The notes: generated by a model not told the origin, from the sequence alone. A stretch of DNA of 64,000 nucleotides from RUG11690 sp045616665 (GCA_045616665.1 JAZLHE010000047.1:62001-126000); one strand, 5' to 3'; counted from the stretch's first letter, positions 42,187 through 51,375 are shown. Numbers and translations: made by a program.

Positions 42187-44028
42187 ATGGTAGAATACAA
42201 TGATGACAATATAACCACGCTGGAATGGGACGAACATATTCGTACAAGACCGGGTATGTATATCGGAAAATTGGGCGACGGCTCAGCTCACGATGACGGA
42301 ATCTACGTTCTCTTCAAAGAAGTCATAGACAACTCTATCGATGAATTTATGCAGGGCTATGGAAAATCCATTGACATTTCCATTAAAGAAAACAAAGTCA
42401 CGATCCGCGACTACGGGCGCGGCATCCCTTTAACCAAGGTGGTAGATTGTGTGTCAAAAATGAACACCGGCGGAAAATTTAAAGAAGGAACCGCTTTTGA
42501 CAATTCTATCGGTATGAACGGCGTCGGCGTCAAAGCCGTCAACGCCCTTTCAACCTATTTTTTGGTACAAAGTTTTCGTGACGGACAAAAGAAAACCGCA
42601 GAATTTTCTTGCGGAAAACTAGTATCAGAATCTCAATTGGAATTATCCGACGAACGCAACGGCACTCTCGTTTCTTTTATTCCCGACGCTTCAATTTTTG
42701 AAAATTACCATTGGTACATTGATTATGTGGAAAAGATGATTTGGAATTATGCCTACCTGAACCGCGGACTCTCCATTCATCTCAACAGCAAACGCTTCGT
42801 TTCCAAAAACGGTTTACTCGACTTAATCAACAACAATATTGGAAACGATGCGCTTTATGAACCCATTCATCTGGAAGACGGAGATTTTGAATTTGCCCTG
42901 GTTCACACAGACAGAAAATACGGAGAAGAATATTATTCTTTTGTCAATAGTCAAAATACAACGCAAGGCGGTACGCACCAACAAGCTTTTCGCGAAGCTA
43001 TTGTCAAGACTTTCAGAGATTTTTACAAGAAAGAATTCGATCCAAACGACATTCGAAATTCGGTCGTGGCGGCCTTGTCCATTAAAGTCAAAGAACCTAT
43101 TTTTGAATCTCAGACAAAAACCAAATTAGGTTCTACCTATATGCGGCCCAATGGTCCTACCATTAGAAACTATATCAACGATATGGTTGGTAAATTGTTA
43201 GACAAATACCTCCATATCCATCTTGATGTGGCAGAAACCATCTTGAAGAAGATTCAGGAATCTGAAAAAGAAAGAAAAGAAATTGCCGGCATCAAAAAAC
43301 AATCCAAAGAAACACAGAAAAAGGTCAGTCTGCACAATAAAAAATTACGCGATTGCCGTTACCATTTTAACACCAATGATGCTCGCGGCGTGGAAACGAC
43401 CATTTTCATTACCGAGGGCGATTCGGCTTCCGGCTCCATCACAACATCACGCGATGCCAATACCCAGGCGGTTTTCAGCCTGCGCGGCAAACCATTGAAT
43501 ACTTACAATACCAATAAAAGCGCCTTATACCGTAACGAAGAGTTGAGTCTGCTGCAGGCAGCCCTCAATATCGAGGACGGCTTGGACGGCTTACGATACA
43601 ACAACATCGTTATCGCCACCGATGCCGATGCCGACGGAATGCACATCCGCATCCTAATGCTGACCTTCTTCCTGCAATATTTTCCCGACCTGGTTAAGGC
43701 AGGCCACGTATATATTCTCGAAACGCCCCTTTTCAGGGTCAGGAACAAGCAACAGACGTTTTATTGCTATTCGGATGAAGAAAGAGCTGAAGCTATCAAA
43801 AAGTGCGGCGCAAAGGCAGAAATTACGCGTTTTAAGGGATTGGGTGAAATTTCCCCCGCGGAATTCAAAAATTTCATTGGCAAAAATATCCGTTTGGAAC
43901 CCGTCGTGCTTTCCAAAGAAGTAAACATTCATAACCTTTTGGATTACTTTATGGGAAAAAATACCACTGAAAGAACCCAATTCGTGATGGACAATTTAAG
44001 AGAAGAAATTGACCAAGTGGCAGATTAA
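42187..44028 (+). CDS. parE: DNA topoisomerase IV subunit B
   Basis: A 613-residue type IIA topoisomerase B subunit. The GHKL ATPase has KEVIDNSIDEF, RDYGRGIP and GMNGVGVKAVNALS. The transducer domain and then the TOPRIM domain follow, with Glu410 in ITEGDSASGS and the metal pair in ATDADADGMHIR (from residue 479). There is no GyrB-type tail insert and the length is ParE-like. ATG 42187 is chosen because the 13 residues before it are low-complexity and precede the conserved start. The parC/gyrA-type partner is not next to it. It is convergent with the PorT-like gene, overlapping by 4 bases. Confidence 0.92.
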   Translation: MVEYNDDNITTLEWDEHIRTRPGMYIGKLGDGSAHDDGIYVLFKEVIDNSIDEFMQGYGKSIDISIKENKVTIRDYGRGIPLTKVVDCVSKMNTGGKFKEGTAFDNSIGMNGVGVKAVNALSTYFLVQSFRDGQKKTAEFSCGKLVSESQLELSDERNGTLVSFIPDASIFENYHWYIDYVEKMIWNYAYLNRGLSIHLNSKRFVSKNGLLDLINNNIGNDALYEPIHLEDGDFEFALVHTDRKYGEEYYSFVNSQNTTQGGTHQQAFREAIVKTFRDFYKKEFDPNDIRNSVVAALSIKVKEPIFESQTKTKLGSTYMRPNGPTIRNYINDMVGKLLDKYLHIHLDVAETILKKIQESEKERKEIAGIKKQSKETQKKVSLHNKKLRDCRYHFNTNDARGVETTIFITEGDSASGSITTSRDANTQAVFSLRGKPLNTYNTNKSALYRNEELSLLQAALNIEDGLDGLRYNNIVIATDADADGMHIRILMLTFFLQYFPDLVKAGHVYILETPLFRVRNKQQTFYCYSDEERAEAIKKCGAKAEITRFKGLGEISPAEFKNFIGKNIRLEPVVLSKEVNIHNLLDYFMGKNTTERTQFVMDNLREEIDQVAD

Positions 44029-44816
44029 AAATTATAACCCACCAAAATATTTACATTAAGGTTGCGCTGAACATAGTTATTAACGCCAAGATATTCCCAT
44101 TCTTTCTGGTTGGCAGAATTGATCACGCCCAAGTCACAGCCCGCACCAATGTAAAATTTGCTGAGCTGGAAACCGGCATTGAATGAAAAACCAAAATCAC
44201 AGCGGTTATAGGGATGATTTTCCATCGGTAAGGTTTCCTTCCTTGCATATCCTGAACGATCAGTAAGAAAATAACTTATTCGTTCATTCTTATAAAAATT
44301 AGCCTGACCTCTTACCCCGTATGTTTCACCTGTATATTTATCGATTCCAACGCCTGTCATCTCATCCACACCGTGAAGGGCTACGCTAAAATAAGGACCC
44401 ACTCCCAATACAAAGGCGTTATTATAATTATTCTTGAAATGTACAGAAAAGTTTACCATAACAGGTATTTGCAAAATATGCATACTTAACACTTCTTCGG
44501 TGGTCAGCACTAACGAATCGGAATAATTGTATTTACCATTTGTTCCCGTTCTTTGATAAGAATAATAAATGGCCGGCTGCAAGGAAATCACATCGCTTAA
44601 GCTCACATCAAAGACAAACCCACCGCGCACACCTGCTTTCATCTTATAATTTTCCTTAGCGGAAAACAAAGTAGGCGCATCAATTCCATCAGAATGCACG
44701 CCATACAACGTGGAAAAATTGGGTCCTATTCTTAGTCCCATCTTAAATTCACCCTGGGCAAAGGAAACGGAACAAAAAACAATTAACAGTATCAGTAAAC
44801 TAAATATTCTTTTCAT
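44025..44816 (-). CDS. PorT-like outer-membrane beta-barrel protein
   Basis: A 263-residue exported barrel. The signal peptide KRIFSLLILLIVFCSVSFAQ is followed by alternating hydrophobic/polar strands: GLRIGPNFSTLYG, AGVRGGFVFDVSL, LQPAIYYSYQRTG. The ending NVNILVGYNF carries a C-terminal Phe. This is the Bacteroidota outer-membrane beta-barrel family (Pfam OMP_b-brl_2), which includes PorT. The role is unknown. It follows der by 44 bases on the same strand and overlaps the parE 3' end. Confidence 0.85.
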   Translation of the reverse strand: MKRIFSLLILLIVFCSVSFAQGEFKMGLRIGPNFSTLYGVHSDGIDAPTLFSAKENYKMKAGVRGGFVFDVSLSDVISLQPAIYYSYQRTGTNGKYNYSDSLVLTTEEVLSMHILQIPVMVNFSVHFKNNYNNAFVLGVGPYFSVALHGVDEMTGVGIDKYTGETYGVRGQANFYKNERISYFLTDRSGYARKETLPMENHPYNRCDFGFSFNAGFQLSKFYIGAGCDLGVINSANQKEWEYLGVNNYVQRNLNVNILVGYNF

Positions 44817-44860
44817 AATTATAATAATGATTGTCTATTAAATTGCTATGATAAATAATA

Positions 44861-46165
44861 CTATTTCTTTCTGAAATAAATTTCCATAGGCACCCCCGAA
44901 AAATTCCAGTTTTCGCGAATCTTGTTTTCCAAATAACGCTTGTAACTGTCGATAACATATTGCGGCAAATTACAGAAAAAGGCAAAAGCGGGAAATGCGG
45001 TTGGCAATTGCGTCACATACTTAATTCTGATGACCTTGTCCTTGTTCATCGGCGGCGGCGTCTGACTAATAATCGGCAACATCACCTCATTCAGCTCTGA
45101 AGTGCTGATTTTCTGACTCTTGTTTTTATAAACTTCGACTGCGGTTTCCAAAACCTTGTAGATTCGCTGCTTGTTAAGCACTGACGTGAAAATGATGGGC
45201 ACATCCGTGAAAGGAGCGATCCGTTTTCTTACCACTTCCTCATATTGTTTATGCGTCTTGTTGTCCTTTTCTACCAAATCCCACTTGTTCATCACCACCA
45301 CAATTCCCTTGCGGTTTCGCGCCGCCAAACTGAAGATATTCAAGTCCTGCGCGTCAAAACCCTCAAAGGCATCGCACATCAAAATACACACGTCGCTGTT
45401 TTCAATGGCTCGAATGGTACGCATAACCGAATAAAATTCAAGATCGTCTTCCACCTTTTTCTTTTTGCGCAAACCTGCGGTATCAATCAAATAAAAATCA
45501 AATCCGAAGCCCGTATATCGCGTAAAAATCGAATCGCGGGTGGTACCAGCGATAGGAGTAACAATATGGCGTTCGTAGCCCAAAAACGTATTGATAATGG
45601 AAGATTTTCCCACATTGGGTTTTCCCACGATGGCAATTTTGGGCAAATCCTCAAGCTGCTCGTTGTTTTCTTTCGAAAAATGCTTAACCACTTCATCCAA
45701 CAAATCACCTGTTCCGCTGCCGGAAACTGCTGAAATCGGATAGATATTTTCCATTCCCAAGGCATAAAATTCGGTATAATCCAAATAATTACTCGGACTA
45801 TCTATCTTATTTACAGCCAAATAAAATGGTTTTTTTGATTTTCTCAACATTTGGGCAACTTCTTCATCCAATGGTGTCAAACCTTCACGACCATCTACCA
45901 CCAACACGATTACATCCGATTCTTCTATCGCCAAGGTGGCCTGTTTTCTAATTTCACTTTCAAAAATATCATCAGAACCGACCACATAACCACCTGTATC
46001 GATAACCGAAAACTCATAACCGCACCAATCGGCCTTGCCGTAGTTTCTATCACGGGTGACACCGGATACAGAATCGACAATGGCTTCTTTGGTTTGTGTC
46101 AAACGATTAAACAAAGTAGATTTTCCAACATTCGGACGACCCACTAATGACAGAATATTGCTCAT
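44861..46165 (-). CDS. der: Ribosome assembly GTPase Der (EngA)
   Basis: A 434-residue GTPase with two tandem G domains. The first P-loop is GRPNVGKSTLF near residues 8-18 and the second GKPNVGKSSII near residue 183. The G3 sites are DTGG and DTAGLRKKKK and the G4 sites NKID and NKWD. A KH-like domain closes the protein. It is required for 50S subunit maturation. Length and layout are normal. It lies between yicC (46 bases upstream) and the barrel gene, all on minus. Confidence 0.97.
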   Translation of the reverse strand: MSNILSLVGRPNVGKSTLFNRLTQTKEAIVDSVSGVTRDRNYGKADWCGYEFSVIDTGGYVVGSDDIFESEIRKQATLAIEESDVIVLVVDGREGLTPLDEEVAQMLRKSKKPFYLAVNKIDSPSNYLDYTEFYALGMENIYPISAVSGSGTGDLLDEVVKHFSKENNEQLEDLPKIAIVGKPNVGKSSIINTFLGYERHIVTPIAGTTRDSIFTRYTGFGFDFYLIDTAGLRKKKKVEDDLEFYSVMRTIRAIENSDVCILMCDAFEGFDAQDLNIFSLAARNRKGIVVVMNKWDLVEKDNKTHKQYEEVVRKRIAPFTDVPIIFTSVLNKQRIYKVLETAVEVYKNKSQKISTSELNEVMLPIISQTPPPMNKDKVIRIKYVTQLPTAFPAFAFFCNLPQYVIDSYKRYLENKIRENWNFSGVPMEIYFRKK

Positions 46166-46211
46166 ATTTTAGAAATTTATTTAGGGTAAATATACTGTTT
46201 TATCAAAAAAA

Positions 46212-47078
46212 TTATAGCACATTGGCCAATTGTTCTTTCAACTTTTCAACTTCGTCTTTCATTTTTACGACAATTTGCTGAATATTGAAATCATTGGCCT
46301 TGGAACCCGTGGTATTCACTTCGCGACCGATTTCCTGAACAATGAAACCCAATTTTTTGCCTTGCGATAGAGCTTCATTCATCGTATCCATAAAATAGGA
46401 ACAATGCTTTTTCAGTCTCACTTTTTCTTCGGTAATATCCAGTTTTTCCAAATAGAAAATTATCTCCTGCTCCAGGCGATTTTCGTCATATTGAACGGGC
46501 AATTCGGACAAAGAAGATTCAAACTTATTTCTGATGGCCACGATTCGATTCTGTTCATACGGAGTAATTTCCTCCACCATATCATTAATCAATTGGATAC
46601 GTTTCGCAAAATCCTTTGCCAAATGGCTTCCTTCTTCCTGACGGAAGGCCACCACCTTAGCACAGGTTTCTTCCAGGGCATCATAGACAGCATTCCACAA
46701 GGCATCTGTCAACTCTTCGCGAGAAGAAGTAATCACATCGGGGAGACGTAAAACCTGACAGAAAATATCGCTATCAATAGGATTTTGCACTTCCTGTGAT
46801 AAGAGAACCAATTTTTGGTAATAAGCCTTAGCCAATTCGGTGTCCACTTCAACCTGGGGTTTTTCTGTTTTTTCGATATAAATGGACACTTCGATTTTTC
46901 CGCGTTGCAACTCTTTAGACACACAATTTCTTATCTCATTTTCTTTTTCCCGAAACAAGGGAGCCAAGCGGACAGATAAATCCAATTGCTTACTATTAAG
47001 GGTTCTAATTTCAATATTGACAGACTTACCTTCAAACTGTATGGAAGTCTTGCCAAATCCCGTCATTGACTGTATCAT
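46212..47078 (-). CDS. yicC: YicC family endoribonuclease
   Basis: A 288-residue cytoplasmic protein of the YicC family. Both parts are present: the N-terminal MIQSMTGFGK...IEIRTLNSKQLDLSVRLAP and the C-terminal DUF1732 segment with GKKLGFIVQEIGREVNTTGSKANDF. E. coli YicC is an endoribonuclease that helps degrade the small RNA RyhB. The target in Bacteroidota is not known. The gene begins 16 bases past the terminator T-run of the exb operon and runs on towards der. No promoter motif is obvious. Confidence 0.95.
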   Translation of the reverse strand: MIQSMTGFGKTSIQFEGKSVNIEIRTLNSKQLDLSVRLAPLFREKENEIRNCVSKELQRGKIEVSIYIEKTEKPQVEVDTELAKAYYQKLVLLSQEVQNPIDSDIFCQVLRLPDVITSSREELTDALWNAVYDALEETCAKVVAFRQEEGSHLAKDFAKRIQLINDMVEEITPYEQNRIVAIRNKFESSLSELPVQYDENRLEQEIIFYLEKLDITEEKVRLKKHCSYFMDTMNEALSQGKKLGFIVQEIGREVNTTGSKANDFNIQQIVVKMKDEVEKLKEQLANVL

Positions 47079-47093
47079 GATATTATGTTTTAT

Positions 47094-47123
47094 AAAAAAA
47101 GGGCGACTGGAGGGCCACCCTTT
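47094..47123 (-). terminator. Intrinsic terminator of the exb operon
   Basis: On minus: stem AAAGGGTG/CGCCCTTT with one G-U pair and a 10-base loop, then seven T. It lies between the last exbD gene and yicC. Confidence 0.88.
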
Positions 47124-47147
47124 TAGAAAGATATTTTGTGTAAAAAA

Positions 47148-47636
47148 CTATTTCATTTCAGATTTCTTACCCGTAGCATAGTTGATTTTCAAAGCATTAT
47201 TTTGACGTAATTCATTTTTGATGGTATTTACATAACGCATTTGAACATCCTTGTCAACTTTCAAAGAGAAGGTCAATTTGTTTTTATCTTCTTCGCTTCG
47301 GGATTCCTTTTCTGTACCGATGAAGTCTCTAACGTCAGCAGCCAAATCCTCGGCTTTGATGGTTTGGTCATTCAACTGAACAGAAACCTTTCCTGGAGGA
47401 AGCGTGTTCTCGTTTTTGCTGATAGGAGCACCAATATAGATGTTGGCTACAAGAGATTTCTTTTCCAACTTTTGGATTTCGGTGGCCTTTGGCGGCTGGA
47501 ATCTTACTTTCAGCGTTGCCTCACGCATAGTGGTAATCACCATGAAGAAGAACAAGAACATAAAGATAATATCGGACATAGAACCCATATTGAGTTCAGG
47601 CGTCTCCTTTTTTTCTTCTTTTCTAAATCTTGCCAT
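47148..47636 (-). CDS. exbD: ExbD/TolR family protein (second copy)
   Basis: A 162-residue subunit of a proton-driven energy transducer. A short basic N-terminus is followed by one membrane helix (SDIIFMFLFFFMVITTM) with the conserved Asp at its start (residue 22), then a periplasmic domain. Together with the ExbB-like channel it would energise TonB-dependent uptake or envelope pulling. It starts 3 bases after the first exbD gene and ends at the terminator. Having two different ExbD genes in a row is usual in Bacteroidota. Confidence 0.93.
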   Translation of the reverse strand: MARFRKEEKKETPELNMGSMSDIIFMFLFFFMVITTMREATLKVRFQPPKATEIQKLEKKSLVANIYIGAPISKNENTLPPGKVSVQLNDQTIKAEDLAADVRDFIGTEKESRSEEDKNKLTFSLKVDKDVQMRYVNTIKNELRQNNALKINYATGKKSEMK

Positions 47637-47639
47637 AAC

Positions 47640-48218
47640 TTATTCTGTTTTACCGTAATCAATAGGTGGTGCTTCTGAAATATTCATAGGAACAGCCTTT
47701 TGGATTGATTTTTGCAAGGCGGTATCCAAATTGTCATATTTCTTACCGAAATAACTCGTTGACACCTTGTCGCGAAGTTCATTGACTGCCCTTTGCAATT
47801 CGTTCTGCACCTGAACGTACATATTATAGGTAGTACCTTGGTCATTAGTCAAGGATATAACCCCTTGAGAAACGGCATACTCACCCATATTGTCAATTTC
47901 AACGTACTTCTTTTCGGGTTTTGATGGATCATTGCTGGCATTTTCCAAAAACTCCATTGCGGTCTGTTTCAATTGGGAAATATCCATTTGTTCACCATTG
48001 ACCGAAATTTGGTCGTTAAAATTCACCAAGACGTTCAATACATTACGCTGATGGATATCAACTTTTTGTTCCTTGGCATCTTTCTCTTTTGGAGGTGGTA
48101 AACGACGAGGAATACCCTGTTCCGTATTGATAGATGATGTCAACAAGAAGAAAGTCAGCAGCAAGAACGAGATGTCTGCCGACGATCCTGTATTAATTCC
48201 TGGGAGTTTTCTTGCCAT
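47640..48218 (-). CDS. exbD: ExbD/TolR family protein (first copy)
   Basis: A 192-residue ExbD-like subunit. The helix has the conserved Asp in SSADISFLLLTFFLLTSS (residue 15), which lines the proton path with the ExbB-type channel. The periplasmic domain is longer than in the second copy and begins with the GIPRRLPPP linker. It follows the four-helix protein by 1 base and precedes the second ExbD by 3. It is likely part of the same rotary complex, whose TonB partner is elsewhere. Confidence 0.93.
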   Translation of the reverse strand: MARKLPGINTGSSADISFLLLTFFLLTSSINTEQGIPRRLPPPKEKDAKEQKVDIHQRNVLNVLVNFNDQISVNGEQMDISQLKQTAMEFLENASNDPSKPEKKYVEIDNMGEYAVSQGVISLTNDQGTTYNMYVQVQNELQRAVNELRDKVSTSYFGKKYDNLDTALQKSIQKAVPMNISEAPPIDYGKTE

Positions 48219-48219
48219 T

Positions 48220-49164
48220 TTATTTTCTGTTTTTTATTGCATTGGAAATTGCAGTGAAAATGACGGCGCAAATAGCACCTGCCAAAGCGATATAGAATAC
48301 AAACATACCTGCTCCGATCCATTTTACTTGTTGTACGGTGTGTTGCATTTTAATTGCTGAAGGTGTTAATTCCGGAGAAGCAATCAAATAGCCAATGAAC
48401 ACCAAGACAACGAATGCCACAATAACCAATAAAGACTTGTAAGATGATTTGATATTGGACAAGATGGCCTTCAAAGCGAAGAACAGCAACATCACAATAC
48501 AAACTGCAAACAAGAAGTAACCTAACATCACAGTAACATTCAGCAATTTGCCATTAGAGATGTAACTTTTAACATCAGATTGTAACATAGCCAAATCTTC
48601 TGCCTTTTTGTTGTCGGAAACCACCTGGTTAACGGCATCGGCTTGGTTAACCAAAGAATTATAAGCCTTATTATAAGTTTTTTCCTTGATGAAATCCTGC
48701 TTAATTACACCATATTCATTTTCCAAAGAAGAAATATAAGCTTCCAAATTTTCGAAAGAAGCTACGCCGGCAAAACCATCAATATACTTTTGTGCATCTT
48801 CGGCTTTAGCGAATAAAGCTTTTGAATGGGTTGGGAAAGCAGCCTGATATTCCGGGAAAGTTTCTTCGGTCAATTCACTTAACTCAACGATATAGGTATA
48901 AAGAATATCTTTTTGAACTTGGTGAGCTTTCAATGTTTCAGAAAGTGTAGCACCTTCAGTACGATACTGTTCCACGAAGGCGGGAAGATTTTCAGGGGTA
49001 GTGGCTTCAAACGCAGCAACCATTTCCGGGTTGTTGTCGTTGACCACGCGAGCCTCATTGTAGTTGGCCATTTTATCCTGATCAAACTTTGCGGCGAACA
49101 TGATCGCAAAGATGCAGGTGATAATTGCCACTACAAATATTATTATTTTTACAATATTCTTCAT
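48220..49164 (-). CDS. Four-helix membrane protein of the exb operon, unknown
   Basis: A 314-residue protein I cannot name. One N-terminal helix (about residues 4-24) is followed by about 165 residues predicted as helical and periplasmic (rich in Glu, Ala and Lys). Three more helices follow: VTVMLGYFLFAVCIVMLLFF, LLVIVAFVVLVFIGYLI and MFVFYIALAGAICAVIFTAI. It is encoded between the ExbB-like channel and two ExbD genes with 1-base spacing downstream, a fixed order in many Bacteroidota, so it is probably a further subunit or assembly factor of that motor. Direct evidence for a function is absent. Confidence 0.72.
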   Translation of the reverse strand: MKNIVKIIIFVVAIITCIFAIMFAAKFDQDKMANYNEARVVNDNNPEMVAAFEATTPENLPAFVEQYRTEGATLSETLKAHQVQKDILYTYIVELSELTEETFPEYQAAFPTHSKALFAKAEDAQKYIDGFAGVASFENLEAYISSLENEYGVIKQDFIKEKTYNKAYNSLVNQADAVNQVVSDNKKAEDLAMLQSDVKSYISNGKLLNVTVMLGYFLFAVCIVMLLFFALKAILSNIKSSYKSLLVIVAFVVLVFIGYLIASPELTPSAIKMQHTVQQVKWIGAGMFVFYIALAGAICAVIFTAISNAIKNRK

Positions 49165-49196
49165 AATAAAGAGTATTTTAAAATTGCAAACTCAAT

Positions 49197-50018
49197 TTAG
49201 TTGTTTTTGTTTTTAACCAAAATATCCATAAAGGAGATTGTGGCATTTTCCATATCGTTGACGATAGAATCGATTTTTGACAGGATGTAGTTGTAGAAAA
49301 TCTGAAGAATAATAGCGGTAATCAAACCGAATACGGTAGTCAACAAAGCCACCTTCATACCACCAGCAACAATGGTCGGAGAAATATCACCGGCGCGTTC
49401 GATATCGTCGAATGCCTGAACCATACCTACAACTGTTCCCAAGAAACCGAGTGACGGAGCCAAAGCCAAGAACAAGGCAATCCAGCTCAAATTGGTTTCC
49501 AAACGACCCATTTGAACAGCACCGTAAGATTCAACTGATTTTTCTACTGAATCCAAACCTTCGTTGTAGCGATCCAAACCTTGATAGAAAACTGATGCCA
49601 AAGGTCCTTTTGTGTCGCGGCATAGTTCTTTTGCCTTTTCAACACCACCAGTCTTGATGGCATCTTCCACTTTCTTTAATAATTTGTCGGAATTAACAGA
49701 GGCCAAGTTCAAATAGAATATTCTTTCGATAACCAAAGCCAAACCTAAAATCAAACAGATTAATACCGGGGTCATCCACAAGGCACCACCCTGGATGTAT
49801 TTTTCTTTCAAAACGTAATGCAAACCCTGTTGTGGAGCTTCATCTGGATCTTCCATCAAAACGGCCTGTTCTGCGGGAGCTTCTTCAGGAGCTGCAACTG
49901 TTTCTTCCGTTTGTTCGGCGGAATTGTCAGCTTTTTGTTCATTTTGTGCAAACGCCGTGTTTGCCATACCGAAGGTCAAAAAACCTGCAACGGTCAATAA
50001 AGCAATCAGTTTTTTCAT
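49197..50018 (-). CDS. exbB: MotA/TolQ/ExbB proton channel family protein
   Basis: A 273-residue ion-channel subunit. It has an N-terminal signal-like segment and an acidic EEAPAEQ linker, unusual for E. coli ExbB but common in this phylum. The first channel helix is PVLICLILGLALVIERIFYL. The conserved TolQ/ExbB domain ALFLALAPSLGFLGTVVGMVQAFDDIERAGDISPTIVAGGMKVALLTTVFGL follows near residues 180-230. It forms the pentamer around the ExbD helices. It is the first gene of the operon that ends at the 47.1 kb terminator. No TAnnTTTG element is seen in front. Confidence 0.94.
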   Translation of the reverse strand: MKKLIALLTVAGFLTFGMANTAFAQNEQKADNSAEQTEETVAAPEEAPAEQAVLMEDPDEAPQQGLHYVLKEKYIQGGALWMTPVLICLILGLALVIERIFYLNLASVNSDKLLKKVEDAIKTGGVEKAKELCRDTKGPLASVFYQGLDRYNEGLDSVEKSVESYGAVQMGRLETNLSWIALFLALAPSLGFLGTVVGMVQAFDDIERAGDISPTIVAGGMKVALLTTVFGLITAIILQIFYNYILSKIDSIVNDMENATISFMDILVKNKNN

Positions 50019-50097
50019 AGTGATTCTTCTGGTTTTAATTAATGATTTTTGATTATTTTTCTTTCTTATCTTATTGATTATAAACGTTATAAAAAAG

Positions 50098-50185
50098 CGG
50101 AGAGAAAGGGATTCGAACCCTTGAAACGCTTTCGGCGTTTACACACTTTCCAGGCGTGCGCCTTCGACCACTCGGCCATCTCTCC
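50098..50185 (-). tRNA. tRNA-Ser (anticodon GGA)
   Basis: An 88-base class II tRNA on minus. The acceptor GGAGAGA/TCTCTCC is perfect. The anticodon stem CACGC/GTGTG has loop CTGGAAA with anticodon GGA (UCC/UCU codons). A long variable arm AACGCCGAAAGCGTT fits Ser, and the T-loop is GGTTCGAATCC. CCA is not encoded. Confidence 0.96.
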
Positions 50186-50454
50186 TCTTAACTTTTAGAG
50201 CGTGTAAAAGTACAAAAAAATTTCTTACAAATCCTATTTTATTTTTTCGTTTTTTCATTTTTTTCAAATCACAAACTTATGTTATTGATAATCAATAATA
50301 TATAATCATTAAAATTAATCTTTAACTTTTTTTAGAAAAAAAAACTCGTTTTTTGATTTCCACTTCAAAATATTGGCGTACTTTTGCACGATTTATTATC
50401 ATAAACAAGGAAAACATAATTAACTATTTTATTAACCAAACAAAAAAAATTACT
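50186..50454. other. A/T-rich intergenic region behind tRNA-Ser and before the lipoprotein gene
   Basis: This region holds the divergent promoters of tRNA-Ser (minus strand TACTTTTA, 50205-50212) and the lipoprotein (50379). The rest is A/T-rich, including TTATTGATAATCAATAA, an 8-bp palindrome-like stretch near 50282, without a recognisable binding protein. Confidence 0.5.
50379..50387 (+). promoter_or_regulatory. -7 element of the lipoprotein gene
   Basis: TACTTTTGC matches TAnnTTTGC, 67 bases before the ATG at 50455. Confidence 0.72.
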
Positions 50455-50988
50455 ATGAAAAGAAACATTTTAGTTTTTGCTTTAGTAGCAATCTTCGCAT
50501 TGACTTTGTCTTCATGCGGAAAACAAGAAAAAACCAACACCCAGAAATTATGCATTGAAAAAGGTTGGGTACTCCAGGCAGTTACTGCTTCTCCCTATTA
50601 TGTCAATATTGAAGGCGAACGCATCACCAATTTCTACAATGATTTAATGATTGAAAGCGAAAAAGACGATATCATTAAATTTGCTGAAAATGGCAGCCAA
50701 ACCATCAACCCTGGTAAAATCCTTCCTGCAGACAATGAAGATGGTTATCTTACAGAAAAAGCCACTACTTGGAAATTCTCTGCTGATGAAAAAGACCTTA
50801 CTTTCCAAATCCCATTCTTTTACGATTATGTTACAGATCCAGCTCGTACATTTGATGCTGAATTCGAAACTGCTGCTATTACTGAATTAACAGAAACAAA
50901 ACTTGTTCTCACTTACACTTGCAACCTTACCGATGTTCCTACTAAGGAAACTTGCACTTTAACTCTTACTTACGTTCCTGCAAAATAA
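50455..50988 (+). CDS. Small lipocalin-like lipoprotein, unknown
   Basis: A 177-residue lipoprotein. The signal peptide ends in LSSC (Cys at residue 20), and the mature part has WVLQAVTASPYYVNIEGE, TWKFSADEKDLTFQIPFFYDY and TETKLVLTYTCNL. This is a strand pattern like that of small lipocalin-type domains found in Bacteroidota. I do not recognise it more precisely. ATG 50455 is chosen; the longer open frame lacks a signal peptide. The next gene (the EEPVAEE lipoprotein) follows after 44 bases in the same direction. Confidence 0.75.
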   Translation: MKRNILVFALVAIFALTLSSCGKQEKTNTQKLCIEKGWVLQAVTASPYYVNIEGERITNFYNDLMIESEKDDIIKFAENGSQTINPGKILPADNEDGYLTEKATTWKFSADEKDLTFQIPFFYDYVTDPARTFDAEFETAAITELTETKLVLTYTCNLTDVPTKETCTLTLTYVPAK

Positions 50989-51032
50989 TTGATTTATTAA
51001 CTTTATAAATTCACTTTTAAAAAATCAAAACA

Positions 51033-51317
51033 ATGAAAAAATTATTTTTAGTTTTATTAGCTGGCGCATTATTCGTTGCTTGCGGTAACAAAGCTGAAGA
51101 ACCAGTTGCTGAAGAAGTTGTTGCTGAAGAACCAGTTGCTGAAGAAGTTGCTGAAGTTCCTGCAGAAGAAACAACCGTTAAGGAAGAAGCTGCTAAGGCT
51201 GGCAAGGCTATCGCTAAGAAAGCCATCCAAAAAGGCGAAGAAGAAGCTGTTAAAGCTATCGAAAACGCTGAACCAGCTGCTGAAGCTGCTCCAGTTCAAA
51301 ACAAAAGACGTAGATAA
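51033..51317 (+). CDS. Acidic Glu/Ala/Val-repeat lipoprotein
   Basis: A 94-residue lipoprotein. The lipobox is LFVAC (Cys at residue 16). Then come two near-perfect copies of AEEPVAEEV (DNA repeats at 51093-51122 and 51123-51149), an alternating EE/KK helix (KEEAAKAGKAIAKKAIQKGEEEAVKAIENAEPAAEAA) and a basic RRR end. The sequence is low-complexity and charged, so it probably acts as a surface or periplasmic tether. Function unknown. A bidirectional terminator follows. Confidence 0.75.
   Translation: MKKLFLVLLAGALFVACGNKAEEPVAEEVVAEEPVAEEVAEVPAEETTVKEEAAKAGKAIAKKAIQKGEEEAVKAIENAEPAAEAAPVQNKRRR
51093..51149 (+). repeat. Tandem 27-30 base repeat in a lipoprotein gene
   Basis: Two copies of a block encoding AEEPVAEEV, the first 30 bases (51093-51122) and the second 27 (51123-51149), identical over 27. 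It looks like a recent expansion by slippage or recombination. Confidence 0.8.
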
Positions 51318-51336
51318 TCAGTTTTTTGCTGAAAAT

Positions 51337-51370
51337 AAAAATGGGTGCTCTGATGAGCACCCATTTTTTT
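51337..51370. terminator. Bidirectional intrinsic terminator
   Basis: Stem AAATGGGTGCTC/GAGCACCCATTT with loop TGAT (51351-51354), A-tract left and T-tract right. It separates the lipoprotein gene (plus) from the M23 gene (minus). Confidence 0.92.
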
Positions 51371-51375
51371 ATGCT

